Shown here: piece after piece, positions 24,766-35,628 of the stretch
How the letters are laid out: each line of letters starts with the position of its first letter
Numbering within the stretch: the stretch's first letter is position 1
The notes under the pieces: generated by a model
The model's database searches: none
The model's input: the letters and a program-made list of their open reading frames with translations, nothing else
Told to the model about the DNA's origin: nothing
Made by a program: the position numbers and the translations under genes
DNA from: Sabethes cyaneus
Taxonomy: Eukaryota > Arthropoda > Insecta > Diptera > Culicidae
DNA length: 64,000 bases
Assembly (NCBI RefSeq): GCF_943734655.1
Contig: NC_071355.1
Location: 15,108,768-15,172,767, forward strand
Direction of reading: 5' to 3'

Positions 24766-25219
24766 AGCGGAAAGGGTTATAAATTATAAAACTTAATCAA
24801 ACTTTAGATTAAACTAAGCTAAGTTTTTGATTTGAATGGAAATTTGGCCGACATGTGTTCTTCATGTAAGAAAACGACGGAGATTTATTTAGCAATTTTT
24901 TTAGCAATATTATTATAAATATCTGCCGCTAAAGCGAAAACTGCTAGTTTTTATTAACAGCGTAACAGCAATAAAGCAAATCTTCCATTTTAAAAACACT
25001 TCTCGTTAAAAAAAAGTATTCTATTCGCTTCTTTCTCTCAGAAACAATAAAGTTGTGCTTTTCGGGATATTATTCCTTTACTTTTTGTCACTAAATGAAA
25101 CTTTCAATCTTTTCCGCAAGTTTAGGAAAATCCGTAGATTTGAGCACTTGATCCGTAGGTCCGTAGAAAATTCCTAAATCCGTAGAACTACGGATAAATC
25201 CGTAGATCTGGCAACACTG

Positions 25220-25543
25220 TCACCCATACGTACCTACGGGGTGAAGTGGCTGTCAAATTCATATATTTTCGATGTCCCACGCATAGGTACCAAAATGTTA
25301 ATTTTGACCCCAAACCTAAAAATTTGCTGGGAATTCCCTTTACCGAGGACCATTTGAAAGTTGCTCTCTTCACTCTTACATGAGAAAGAGATAGCAACAC
25401 ACCATGCCCTTGATACGTACCAGGTAATCGTAATCGTAGGTAGGTAATTATTGAGAAATTACCGCAAAAGTTACCTATCCTAGTTTTAAAAGCTTTCAAC
25501 ATTTCAGTTCCGTTATGTAGTGTAATCTTTACATCTAACCAAC
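25220..25543. promoter_or_regulatory. Upstream region of the F-box gene
   Basis: About 320 bp between the MITE end and the start codon. I see no convincing TATA box. GGTAGGTAATT-type motifs occur near 25438. Promoter role is inferred from position only. Confidence 0.3.
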
Positions 25544-26548
25544 ATGCAGTCAGCCTGGTTACCGTTGCATATATACGAGAATATTTTCCAGTATCTAAGC
25601 ACTCAGGACCGGTTCAATGCTTCGCTAGTGTGTCAAAACTGGGAAGCGGCCATCTGCCAGTCCCCCGAGCTGCTTCGTGATTTATCCGTGAAAGTGTGTT
25701 CTTCTGAGGATCACTCCAACGTGCGTCTCATAGGCGACAATATAATCTGGAACAGCAAACGGCGATATCAGTGTGTAACGCTTTCAGTAGATCGAAACCG
25801 CTGCGACAGGCGAGCGTTAATCAACACAGTGCTGTGGCTCAGCAGCCGGTGTCGCTTTCAGTCGGCCAAAATAGAGCACTTCACCTTTACGGACAGTTGG
25901 ATCACCTTTGGTATGCCTCACCTACGGCATTTAGACATCTGCATCAACAGGGCATTAACATTCAATAGCAACTCCTGGTCCAGAGCCTTCGAAACATTTT
26001 CCGAGCTGACCAGTCTTACTATGCGCAACGGTCATAACAAGGCTCTTTTTTCGGCACAACAGCACTGTCGGAAGCTTAAAAAACTGCACCTAAAACACTA
26101 CGCCACCAATACGGACCTGCAGGCTCTATTGAACTTTCCGAAGCTCGAAGAACTCACTATCGACTGTGCATACTTCTTTCCTTATGCAGCAGCAACTGTG
26201 CAGAACGACGCGCCTGATGTGCTATTTCTACCGAAGTTGAGAGATCTAGTTGTTATAATCGACGGAGATACTTTCCTCGGAGTATCAACCCGCCCCAATC
26301 TAGTGCTTCAAGCTCCTCAACTGAAAGGGTTTAACGTGTCGGATTTCGCTCTTTTGGAGTTAATCACCATCAAAGAGCCATCGAACCTTCAGTGGCTAAT
26401 ACTGCACGTCGGAGCAAATGTACCAGACTTTCTCGCAGTGAATGGCCTTGATAGACATTCCTGGATGTCCAAGCTTAGATATTTAGAAGTATGGGATGAT
26501 CGCCAAAATCTTTTGCTTCAGATGTCGAAAAATCGGCAATTAGTATGA
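25544..26548 (+). CDS. F-box protein with LRR-like C-terminal region
   Basis: Single-exon ORF of 334 codons. The start context CCAACATGC is good and the upstream sequence is not coding. Residues about 5-45 (LPLHIYENIFQYLSTQDRF, then ASLVCQNWEAAI) match the F-box: the L-P start, the I...YLS..DR core and the SLVCxxW ending. Known role of the domain: binding Skp1 within SCF ubiquitin ligases. From about residue 125 there are repeated L-x-x-L-x-I/L segments (MPHLRHLDICINRAL, CRKLKKLHLKHYATN, FPKLEELTIDC, LPKLRDLVVIID, SKLRYLEVWDD) spaced like degenerate leucine-rich repeats, the likely substrate-binding part. No signal peptide or membrane segment is present. It is the only clean ORF here not belonging to a transposon. 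Being intronless amid repeats, it could be a retrocopy or a member of an expanded F-box family. The ORF ends 100 bp before a fold-back repeat, so C-terminal truncation is possible. Substrate unknown. Confidence 0.85.
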   Translation: MQSAWLPLHIYENIFQYLSTQDRFNASLVCQNWEAAICQSPELLRDLSVKVCSSEDHSNVRLIGDNIIWNSKRRYQCVTLSVDRNRCDRRALINTVLWLSSRCRFQSAKIEHFTFTDSWITFGMPHLRHLDICINRALTFNSNSWSRAFETFSELTSLTMRNGHNKALFSAQQHCRKLKKLHLKHYATNTDLQALLNFPKLEELTIDCAYFFPYAAATVQNDAPDVLFLPKLRDLVVIIDGDTFLGVSTRPNLVLQAPQLKGFNVSDFALLELITIKEPSNLQWLILHVGANVPDFLAVNGLDRHSWMSKLRYLEVWDDRQNLLLQMSKNRQLV

Positions 26549-26639
26549 ATAAGTTAACGAGTTAATCAGATTATAATTACTATGAATACAGGGAGTTAGG
26601 TAACTCGGTGAAAATATTTATGGGGGTTTGAGGAAAAAA

Positions 26640-26850
26640 AACTTTCTACGCATCTGGTAGAATCACAATCATTACATTAAGCAGCACGAAAGGTATGCAG
26701 GCTAGCTCAATTCTGTTGTTTTCATTCGAAAACTGAGAATATTTTGAACTAATATTTTGCCCTAAACTCCTACTTCATGAAATTTGGTAATTTTTGCAAA
26801 CGACTCGAATTATTACATCACGCATAGCAACTAGGTCACCGCGTGCAACG
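26640..26850. repeat. Fold-back family, single arm
   Basis: CATTCGAAAACTGAGAATAT, AACTCCTACTTCATGAAATT and AGGTCACCGCGTGCAACGA match one arm plus the distal segment of 20040-20520 and 42400-42800. No second arm is seen. Confidence 0.55.
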
Positions 26851-27185
26851 AAGATGGTGTGATATATATAGCATCTAGAAAATATATAGCATCTAGAAAA
26901 TATTCGTATTCAATGGGTAGTGAAATTATATTGTCGTAAAATTACGAAAATTACATTAAACATAATGATCCGGCAAGAAAAGGTACAAAAAAAAAAAAAA
27001 ACAGCGAAGTGTGCAATAATTGGCAAATTACCTTAGTACCTAATATTATTTGTAATGCCCCATAAATAATAAATAAAAGCATGATTCCAAGAATATGATA
27101 TCTGTTGTGTTCTTTTTAGTTCTATTTTCGAATCATTTCTCGCATTTTAGCCCGACGAGTCATCGAGCAGTTCTACTACTGCAGT
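26851..27185. other. AT-rich 3' flank with poly-A run
   Basis: An A15 run lies at 26987-27001. AATAAATAAAA near 27066-27076 could serve as a polyadenylation signal for the F-box gene, but it is 520 bp past the stop codon. A 19-bp direct repeat (ATATATAGCATCTAGAAAA) lies at 26864-26902. Confidence 0.35.
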
Positions 27186-27224
27186 AAGTCCACAATCATG
27201 GGTCACACACAATTGTGGGTCATT
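27186..27224. repeat. MITE family B left end, candidate 39-bp duplication
   Basis: AAGTCCACAATCATGGGTCA and CACACAATTGTGGGTCATT equal 31656-31694 with one mismatch. The two direct copies bracket the LOA-like element. The simplest reading is a 39-bp target-site duplication inside a family B MITE. Confidence 0.5.
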
Positions 27225-30200
27225 CGGCTGGCAAATGAGTGAACATGTGCAAATATATCACCTCTGTTTTCTAACTCCTATCTCTACCTCCACGAGGTGC
27301 CGGCTGGGGTACGGTAGCCAAAGCTGCGCACCTGGTGGTACGCAACCTTGGTTGTCGTATGCAGACAGAGAAGGTGGAACACTCGCCGTGTGGTTTCCGG
27401 CTACCTAATCATGCAGTTCGGCGCAGGTTTTTCGGAGGGCGCGGCTGCGGGGTGTGGGCACACCGGGAGAGAGTTATTTTCTCAGCTGGCTTAGCACAGA
27501 GAGAGACTCTTAATCGGTCTGTTTTACACAATCTGCCCTGTTACGCCCTTTGGCGGTTGGTGCCGAATTGTACGTTTGGGCAAAAATTGAGCGACGGGAC
27601 CTGATCCTGCCGGGAGTCGGCAAATCAGGAGCCCCTAAGTCAAGGTCTACCTCCGTGCCGATGACTGAATGGCTGGAGGGGTGAAAACATGCCAGTCGCG
27701 AACGGAGTGCTTTGGGCATTTTGCCCCTACTGTGCCATGCGGGGCTCTGGTACGGTCGATCTTTGTTGTCCCTTGCGTTTCGTGGGAACAGCATAGTAGT
27801 CCTGCCCAATTTCCCTTATGGGTTTTACGCCAAGTGCGTTCTGGCCAATATAATTGGCTTCGCTTACAATTTGCTGTCTGATCTGTGTTGGAGATTGTTT
27901 GTGCATATACTCCGCTAGTCAAATAGTTAGAGTTGCACAAATAAATCTTCAACACAAACGGGCAGCAAATTTGTATTTATGCGAAAAACTTTTTAATGGC
28001 TCTGTCACCATCGCATTGGTTCAGGAGCCATATTTTCGCAAGGGGTACTTTCATTCGACGGATATTGGAAACCAGAACTTTGCTGCTTTCAGCAAAACTG
28101 GTATGACAAATCCTCGTTTGATGCCCAGGGCATGCATATTGTTGCATAGGTCAATAAGTGCATGCCTTATCTCTGAGTTGACTACTCGAGATATTTGTGC
28201 AGTCACAGTAGAACTCGTCGTGGATGATGTCCATAGGCGCTATGTCTACTGTTCTGCATACTTACCACACGATGAACCGTCTCCCAGCGACGATTTCAGA
28301 AATGTGGTGAGATACTGCCAATCTAATGGGCTTCCGCTCATTGTAGGCAGTGATGCCAATGCCCATCACATCATTTGGGGCAGCTCGGATATCAATCTGA
28401 GAGGCTCTGATTTGATGGAATATTTGAGTAGTATCAACCTTGGAATACTCAACATTGGCAATTGTCCAACTTTCATACGAGCTGGTAGAGAGGAAGTGTT
28501 AGATATAACACTCTGCTCTAACAGGATCAGCCATGAGTTGGCACAATGGCATGTTTCAAATGAGACACCAATATCTGATCATTGCTTTATATATTTTGAT
28601 CATTTGGGTGTCTCCTTGAACGCTGCAACATTTCGCAATCCGAGATTTTCTGACTGGGAACTCTTTGAGGAGGAACTAGCAACGAAATTTCAAGGATTCG
28701 AACCGACGATTGAGTCATCGATCGACTTGGATGTGGCTGTAGATGTCACAACATCTTTTATTGCGGAAGTTTTTGAAGTAGCTTGCCCGCTAAAAACTAT
28801 TAAAACGACTAGAGGAACACCATGGTGGAACTCTCATCTCGCGGAACTAAAGAAACGATGCAGGAGAGCCTGGAATAGACGTCGGAGGGATGGCGTGGAG
28901 CCTTTCAAGCAGGCCCGGAAAGCCTATGCAAAGGCTCTACGATCATCAGCACGCACGAGCTGGTACTTTCCGGGCTGTGTGGAACCTGAAGTTCGAAACG
29001 ATCCAGAAATCGTTTTAGGTGGCTTAGACTCATGGGCTTTTGCTCGGAGACTTGTCACAACTGAAGCGATTGAGTGGGCCGTGAACAGCTTCTCTCCATA
29101 CAAATCTCCTGGAACAGATGGAATATATCCTATTCTACTGCAAAAAGGATTCAAGTACTTCAAACACATTCTGAGAAGGATGTTTGTGTGTAGTATTGCT
29201 ATTGGGTACATCCCAACTCAATGGCGTGAAATAACCATTAAGTTTATTCCTAAAGGTGGACGCGCGACATACGAGCAAGCAAAAAGTTTTAGACCAATCA
29301 GTCTAATGTCTTTCTTGCTTAAATCACTTGAGCGGATTGTTGATCACCACATCCGCGAAACAAGCTTAGTAGAAGTTCCTCTTCATTCAGCACAGCATGC
29401 TTATCAAAGTGGCAAGTCTACAACCACTTTATTACATGATGTGGTGGATAAAATTGAAGTTGGTTTTTCACAAAAGGAATCTTGCTTAGGAACTTTTTTG
29501 GATATTGAAGGCGCGTTTGATAACGTATCTTTCGCTTCCATTTTGGAGGCTGCTCGTTATCATAATGTGCCTTCAATAATCATAAAGTGGATAGAACAAA
29601 TGCTTAGTAACCGATTGCTTTTTTCGTGCTTACGGCAAGCAAGCATTTGGAAGCAAAGAGTTTGTGGATGTCCACAAGGTGGCGTTCTCTCGCCTCTTTT
29701 ATGGAACCTTGTGGCGGACGGCCTATTGAGGAAACTCAATGGTCTAGGCTATCCGTCATATGGTTTTGCGGATGACTATCTCATCCTAGTAGTTGGAAAG
29801 TGCATAAGCACATTATTTGACTTAATGCAGCAGGCATTACGCGTCGTGGAAACGAGGTGCCGAGAAACTGCACTTTCGGTAAATCCGAGCAAAACATCTA
29901 TCGTCTTATTTTCAAGACGTAGAAATACCAAGGGTGCTCGCGCTCTGCGCTTTTACGATTCGGATGTTGATGTTGTGAACGAAGTGAAGTACGTGGGGTT
30001 GATTCTCAACTCCAAGCTTGACTGGTCCACAAATATTGATTTCCGAAATAAAAAAGCGTGCATGGCCTTTGGGCAATGTAGACGAGCAATTGGCAACTCT
30101 TGGGCTTGAGCTTAAACCCAAATACATACACTGGTTGTACACGGTCGTTGTCAGACCAATACTGGCGTATGGTTGCCTTGTATGGTGGCAGAGATGGGAA

Positions 30201-31655
30201 GTTGTGACAAAGCTAAACCATCTTCAAAGGATGTGTTTAATGGCAATGTCTGGTGCATTTACTACAACTCCTACTGCCGCCCTAGAAGCTATTTTCAATA
30301 TTAAACCTCTACACTTCCACCTGAAGCAAGAGGCACTAATATGTGCTTATCGACTACACGCGATTGGCCTTTGGCAGTCTGTGGACGGTTCCACTGGTCA
30401 TACTCGATTGTGGTCGCAAATTGTTGCTGAGGACAAGTTTGCCCTTGCTCCTAGCGATGTAACGCTCATGCGTACTTTCCCATATAGGACTTTCTCAAGT
30501 GATTTTCCTCCTAGAGAGGATTGGATGTCAGGCTACATAGAAAGGAAAATTTCCGACTATGTGGTCTCTTATACCGATGGTTCCTTGTACGAAGGTCGCG
30601 CGGGTGCTGGTGTTTACTGCCGTGAGCTGGAATTGGAGGAATCCTATTCGTTGGGTAGTTACTGCACCGTTTTTCAAGCTGAAATCTTTGCAATTATGTG
30701 CGGAGTTTGCACTTCAGAAAGAATTGATAGGCAAGATTATCTACTTCTGTTCTGACAGTCAAGCCGCTATAAAAGCCCTTTGTGCGGCTAATTCTAAATC
30801 TAAAACAGTCATCGCCTGCCACACCCAATTAGAAGAACTAAGCATTCTAAATGCCGTTCATCTGGTTTGGGTTCCTGGCCATTCTGGTATAACCGGAAAT
30901 GAAGGGGCTGATGAACTAGCAAGATCTGGAGCAGAAAAGTCGGTTTTCGGACCGGAACCTGCTTTACCAATTGCGGCATGTTGGATAAAATAAAAGATTC
31001 GATCTTGGTTTTCATCTGAACATGTACGTTATTGGGAAAATCTTGAAACTTGTCGTCAAACGAAAAGTTTCATTGTTAAGCCTTGTGAGAAGGTTGCGAA
31101 ATTTCTTTTGCAACACTCAAAGGTAAATTGCAGTATTCTTGTCAGATCACTGACTGGTCACTGCAGACTAAATTATCATATGGCTACGATTCAGCGAGCT
31201 GAATCGTTTCATTGTAATTTATGTGAATCCGACTACGGTACACCATATCACGTAATTTGCAACTGTCCTGCAGTAGCACAATTGCGTCATAGGATCTTTG
31301 GATCCTACGTCTTAAATGAATCGGATTTTAGGAAACTAAAATTAGGAGACATTTTGATTTTTCTTACCGAAAGCGGTATTGAGCTATAAGCTCTTATTTA
31401 TCATGAATATACCCCCCAGGGGGTGTACTTTTGATAAGTTAACTACCAAGGATTGCAGTATCCCCTCGGGGGTACAAAAATCTCTCGGTATATATATGTT
31501 TGTGTTTGTCCAAATTCCTCATCCACCCCTTCCTATTCCTCCTGTTTTCCTCATCAGGTAAATGATGACACGGGCAAGATAGGCAAGGCACAAATCTTCC
31601 ACATGACTGTGAGGAACGTGCTGCTCGAGCCAAAGATGCTGATACCTGATACCTG
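27225..31655 (+). mobile_element. LOA-like non-LTR retrotransposon
   Basis: 4.4 kb between the two 39-bp direct repeats. The 5' UTR (about 27270-27850) shares TATCTCTACCTCC, GTATGCRGACAGAGAAGG and GAATGGctGGAGGGG with 45925-46240. The coding region follows. The 3' UTR (31390-31655) is GC-clustered (CCCCCCAGGGGGTG) and ends in a doubled GCTGATACCTGATACCTGAAG, a short repeat tail typical of this type. Boundaries depend on the TSD interpretation. Confidence 0.75.
27854..31389 (+). pseudogene. LOA-like endonuclease-RT-RNase H polyprotein, frameshifted
   Basis: An open frame from 27854 to 30109 carries an endonuclease (QINLQHKRAAN, LVQEPYFRKGY, VGSDANAHHIIWGS, ISDHCFIYFDH), then PWWNSHLAELKKRCRRAWN, then the RT: NSFSPYKSPGTDGIYP, HAYQSGKSTTTLL, LDIEGAFDN (motif A), CPQGGVLSPLLWN (motif B), YGFADDYLILV (motif C, about 29758). 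A frameshift near 30100-30108 moves to frame 30018-30755 (VRPILAYGCLVWW; RNase H YTDGSLYEGRAGAGVY). A second near 30700-30715 moves to frame 30559-30993 (FCSDSQAAIKAL, VWVPGHSGITGNEGADELA). A TAA at about 30991 precedes the last part (31108-31389; LTGHCRLNYH, CNLCES...H...CNCP). The endonuclease-RT linker is abnormally short (SARTSWYFPGC, near 28963), suggesting an in-frame deletion. Endonuclease plus RNase H fits the LOA clade (Lian-type in mosquitoes); clade is tentative. Two frameshifts and a stop make it inactive. Confidence 0.85.
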
Positions 31656-31848
31656 AAGTCCACAATCATGGGTCACACACAATTGTTGGTCATTTTAACT
31701 TTAACTGCCGATTAATGCATGTATGTTATACTAATTGATTGACAAAATTGTTGCTCATATGTAGAACTAATAATGTGATCAATTGTTAGGTAATATTTAA
31801 ACGTAAATTAGCAGCGAAAGCTAAAATGACCCACAATTGTGTATGGTA
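31656..31848. mobile_element. MITE family B, copy 2
   Basis: Aligns in reverse complement with 7797-7997 over its full length. The left end is AAGTCCACAATCATGGGTCA; the right end is AAAATGACCCACAATTGTG. Its first 39 bp are repeated at 27186-27224. Confidence 0.7.
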
Positions 31849-31854
31849 GTTTAA

Positions 31855-32582
31855 GGAGGCATAGTACTTTTTCAATTCAAAAAAATCGAAATTTGTTTTA
31901 TTGTTTATATCAAAAGATTAACATTTTTAACATATGTGTTTGAAACCGTTTCGATGAATTCCAAAAAATGACAAAGTTACAGTTATTTGTACCGCGCATG
32001 TCTGGAACGATTGCATAGCGCATAAAAACTTCAAGTGCGTTTTTCTCGGAACCAGGTTTTCAAAGTCGGTGCCATAAATATCTCAAGAACGGCTCAAGCA
32101 ATTCTCATGATTCTTTTTTTGTTTTAAAGCCAACAAAATTATCTAGTGTTTGACCCATCCTTTTTTCGATATTGCAATTTTTGTATTTTTTAGAAATGTT
32201 TAAAGTCAATTTTTTCGACGAAAACCCTTACTTTTGTATTTGAATGTCCGCCATTTTGTTATGCGTTCGAATTTTAAAAAAAGGATGGGTCAAACACGAG
32301 ATAATTTAGTATACTTTCATGTAGTTTTGGAATTTTTCAATTCGGATAAGCCCCCGAGCGCCAATCCATGGTACCGCAATTCATGTTTTTTTCGAATGAT
32401 CATGTTCAAGGAGCCGTATGGGAGGGGGGAAGAGGTTCTCATATGTAAACAAAATTCTAAATATTAGTCTAAAATACAATGTTTAGAATGCAAAAAACTC
32501 GAATCGATTCACCTTCCGCGTTATCGAGAAAAAAATATTTGAAATAAGGCCAAAAATATGGTGCAAAAAGTACTATGCCCCC
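31855..32582. mobile_element. 728-bp MITE flanked by TTAA
   Basis: The left end TTAA-GGAGGCATAGTACTTTTT and right end AAAAAGTACTATGCCCCC-TTAA are inverted repeats. TTAA lies at 31851-31854 and 32583-32586. TTAA duplication is the hallmark of piggyBac-type transposition, so a piggyBac-mobilised MITE is the best guess. ORFs inside are short and domainless. Confidence 0.7.
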
Positions 32583-32636
32583 TTAAACACAGGTAAACAG
32601 ATTGTGAACAATTTTCCATTTCAAAAAGGAGTCAAT

Positions 32637-32705
32637 CTCGGTGTAGTGGTTAGCATTCACGCTTCGCACGCCGAGTAACTGTAATGTTCAATTTTAAAAT
32701 ATGAG
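32637..32705 (+). other. tRNA-like degenerate sequence
   Basis: CTCGGTGTAGTGGTTAGCAT resembles an A box of tRNA-Val/Glu type genes, followed by an anticodon-arm-like palindrome (CACGCTTCGCACG) and a poor B box (ATGTTCAATTT). The acceptor stem does not close. It is probably a tRNA pseudogene or SINE head. Confidence 0.4.
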
Positions 32706-32779
32706 GTGCGCAGTTAGTGCAAAATTAGGCGCGTTTATGGCAAAAATCGGTGTTCGATTTTTGATAGCTGCTTTTTTTG

Positions 32780-33640
32780 TTTTCGGTTTTCGTTTATTCT
32801 TCGCTTCTGTTATGTTTATCTTCCGTTTTCTGTTCAAACTGTTTCTTTCGTCTTCCATCTTTCGCCTTTCGTCTCAGTTTTCGACAAACGAAGGCGTTTT
32901 GACGTAGGACTACGTCTTTAGGCAAGGTTTAGGATAGGGTGTCATTCCGAAAAATCGAAAAATGCGAGCGTCACGAAAAATGATAGATTTTGAGCGCTAA
33001 TAGCTTAGCGGTTTCCCAATCGATTTTAAATATTTTTGCACCAATCAATCGAGAAATCAACCCCAAACCTATTGATTTCAAAGTACACACTATTGAAAAA
33101 TTGAAAATAATAAAGCATTGTCCAGCTGACAATCCGCGCTTCGTGATTGGTTGCAACGTATTTTTTAGAAAAAAAGTGAGAAAATCTACCCGTCCCAATA
33201 GGTCGAAGATTCTTTGCGACGATTGAACCTAGACCAATCTGATATGTGTGCTTGGGAAGTACGCCAGAAACAAACAGTACGCCAGTGACAAAGAGTGCCA
33301 AACCACCCCTCTTCTTCAACCTGTGTTATCGTTTATACATTAAACATTGTCTAATTTGATGTCCTGAACGTAACCAATTTTGTTGAAGTGTAAAACCACC
33401 CCTTTCCTTCAACCGATATCACTTTTAAACATTTAATCTAGTCTAATTTGATGTCCTGAAAGTGAAACTTCAAAGAAGAGGGAGCGGTCACACTTTTCTT
33501 TTGCCAAATTGCATCCATATACTGCAAGAATTTGTGCAGAACTTTTGTCTTGCTCGGAAACAGGGCTGAACTGAATGAAATATTTGTGCATGTGACGTGA
33601 CGCAGCAATTCTCAAAGCAATGAAAATCAGTGACTCTCTT
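32780..33640 (+). repeat. Dispersed repeat family C, copy 1, with 93-bp tandem units
   Basis: Starts with TTTTCTG/TCTTCCG-rich pyrimidine sequence (32780-32890). Then comes the palindrome GACGTAGGACTACGTC (32902), then AGGGTGTCATTCCGAAAAAT and GCGAGCGTCACGAAAAA (32935-32980), then TAATAGCTTAGCGGTTTCCC. It ends in tandem units of about 93 bp with ACCACCCCT at 33302 and 33395. Related to 34100-34765, 45290-45410 and 49300-49760. Element class unknown. Confidence 0.6.
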
Positions 33641-34099
33641 ATCCGAGAACAATTTTAAACGTTTCAATTACTGCTTTGCGTCAGTTATTTGCTTGCAATT
33701 CTTTACATAGTTACAATAGTCAGGCATTACATATAGATTAATTTCTATCGAAATGATGGGCATGACAAAGCAGTAGAGATCCGTAGTGATGTCAATGTTT
33801 ATTTGACCGTCAACTCAGTCTAAGGCAGTAAGGTACAAGACATTTGCCAATCAACTTTAACTTACTTATATAGATTTCAATCATGAAAACGAGTAAAAAC
33901 ATGTAAAAAAATTATCGACTTGCAAAAAATTATTGACTTGCAAAAATTTGAATTTCTTAACCTGCAGCACAGTCAAGCCATTTTAACATAACAAGTTTTT
34001 GATGTCATCGAAATACATAAACATATGTAAAAAGAGTGTTTGATGTTGAAGTAAGATTTGAGACGTCCTAACATTCATTTAAAAATAATCGAATTTTCT
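33641..34099. other. No gene recognised
   Basis: AT-rich spacer with one local duplication (ATTATCGACTTGCAAAAA then ATTATTGACTTGCAAAAA near 33911-33945). Confidence 0.45.
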
Positions 34100-34765
34100 C
34101 ATCCTGCAGGTAGTCCCAACAAATGCTGCATGTAGCATGATGTACATGAAGAATCGTATTCTCACATGCGTGGATACATGCTACTATCAGTACAAAGAGA
34201 CTTACGTAGTCCTGCGTCACCTGTGCGGCCGTGTCTTGTACACAACTCCTTTAATTTTTTCGCTTTCTGCTTACCGTCTTCCGTTCTATGTCAATCGCCT
34301 TTTGTCTTTCAACGTTTCTTTTTCCGTCCTGCGTTTTACAATTTGTCTTCCGCCTTCTGTTTTCTGTCTTGTGTCTTTCATTTTCTCGGTATCCGTTTCT
34401 TATTTTTTCGAACTTAGAAAGTTTTCAGGATTTCAGCTTTTGGCGTAGGACTACGTCTTACGGATAGGGTGTCATTCCAAGAAATCGAAAAATGCGAGCG
34501 TCACGAAAAAATGAAGATTTCTTAACACCGCGGCGCGATTAAACCTAAACCATTTTGATGTCCTTGCTTGGGAAGCACGCCAGAAAGAGTGACAAAGTCC
34601 CCTCGTGTCAACAAATTTCTTACGAACGCGATTAAACCTAGTCCAGTTTAAGGTCTGTGTTAGGGAAGTCTGCCAGAAAAAATGACTAAAATCCATTTTT
34701 CCAACAGATTGCAATTTCTTTATGGCGAGACGATTAAACCTAGGCGAATTTGAAATCTGTGTTGG
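34100..34765 (+). repeat. Dispersed repeat family C, copy 2
   Basis: TACATGCTACTATCAGTACA and AGAGACTTACGTAGTCCTGC (34175-34220) are the reverse of 45310-45360. Degenerate TCTTCCG pyrimidine sequence follows (34250-34420). GCGTAGGACTACGTC (34443) and AGGGTGTCATTCC are shared with copy 1. Three tandem units with GATTAAACCTA begin near 34537, 34630 and 34732. Confidence 0.6.
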
Positions 34766-35126
34766 AATAGTGCGCTACAGCTGTAGTGTTTGGTTAAAAT
34801 ATGTTTCTGTAAGGATACGATTGTTTGCCGTTTCATTGGAAGTGTAGTGAAAAGATGTGCTGTTGATAAAATGGGATTGAATTAGTAAAATTCCTTCAAC
34901 GTGTGGAACCATCTATTTATATAATCTATTTATATAGGAGGTTTATGTCTGTACCGAAAACCAGGTATCTGACAGTACGTCATAAGAGGCTTATCGGTAA
35001 CTAAACTCCGGACGCTGACAGGACGTCATGCTTTCGTAGCGATGGGTTGTATTCTCAGTCACCTCACTGGTCGACTGCTGGACTGCTCGATTGCTCAACT
35101 GGTTGACTAGACTGCTCGACTGGACT

Positions 35127-35628
35127 GCCCATGCATAGTCGACGTAACGACCAGCACCATGATTGTTGAGAAAACACATTTTTATCGTGAAAACGTTTAA
35201 AGCTATATAATCTTTGCTATAAACTTTTTCAATCAAATAATCTGTCAATTTAGTAGAGTTTATTAATCAAAACAGGACGGATGGAGTTTTATGATTCATT
35301 CCTCAATTATTGTGTTTAAAAAATGCGAACGCCAGTTTATGTGAATAAACAGACTGTTTTTTGAACGATTATTCTCATAACTTGGCGTAAAGCTACAAAA
35401 ACAAATAGGTTGCTATGCTGATTGATTATGCGGGGAATTACGTCAACCATTAGCATTACGTGAAACCAATACCAGAGTAGCTCAATTTTCCTAAATTTCT
35501 TGAATATTTTCGAACAAACATATGTTGTTTGAGTATTGGGCATGTGAACAACATAGTTAAGAGTGCGTAGGACCGAAAAAGTACATTTTGGTCATTTTAG
35601 TTTTTACGCCAACTATGCATCTATGGGC
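35127..35628. mobile_element. 502-bp MITE inside the 13-bp array
   Basis: The left end GCCCATGCATAGTCGACGTAA and inverse right end GCCCATAGATGCATAGTTGG form an imperfect terminal inverted repeat. ACTGGACT (35119-35126) and AGTGGACT (35629-35636) match at 7 of 8, in line with a hAT-type 8-bp TSD. The uninterrupted site (GACTGGACTGGTCGATT) is seen in copy 3 at 43305-43322. Confidence 0.75.

Larger units (their letters stand above)
21329..25219. mobile_element. hAT-like MITE interrupted by an RTE element
   Basis: The left terminus CAGTGATGCCAGGTTTT (21329) and the inverse of the right terminus CAGTGTTGCCAGATCTACGG (25219) resemble the MITE at 20664. Removing the RTE and one TSD copy leaves about 514 bp. 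TCCGTAGATTTG/ATCCGTAG repeats occupy the right 90 bp. Flanking octamers match at only 4 of 8, so its own TSD is not supported. Confidence 0.5.

Noticed and set aside
20664..25219. A single large hAT element spanning both CAGTGTTGCCA ends
   Set aside because: The left end pairs with a closer right end at 21019 with a perfect 8-bp TSD, so two separate MITEs explain the data better.
32637..32705. A functional tRNA gene
   Set aside because: The A box is plausible but the B box and acceptor stem fail.
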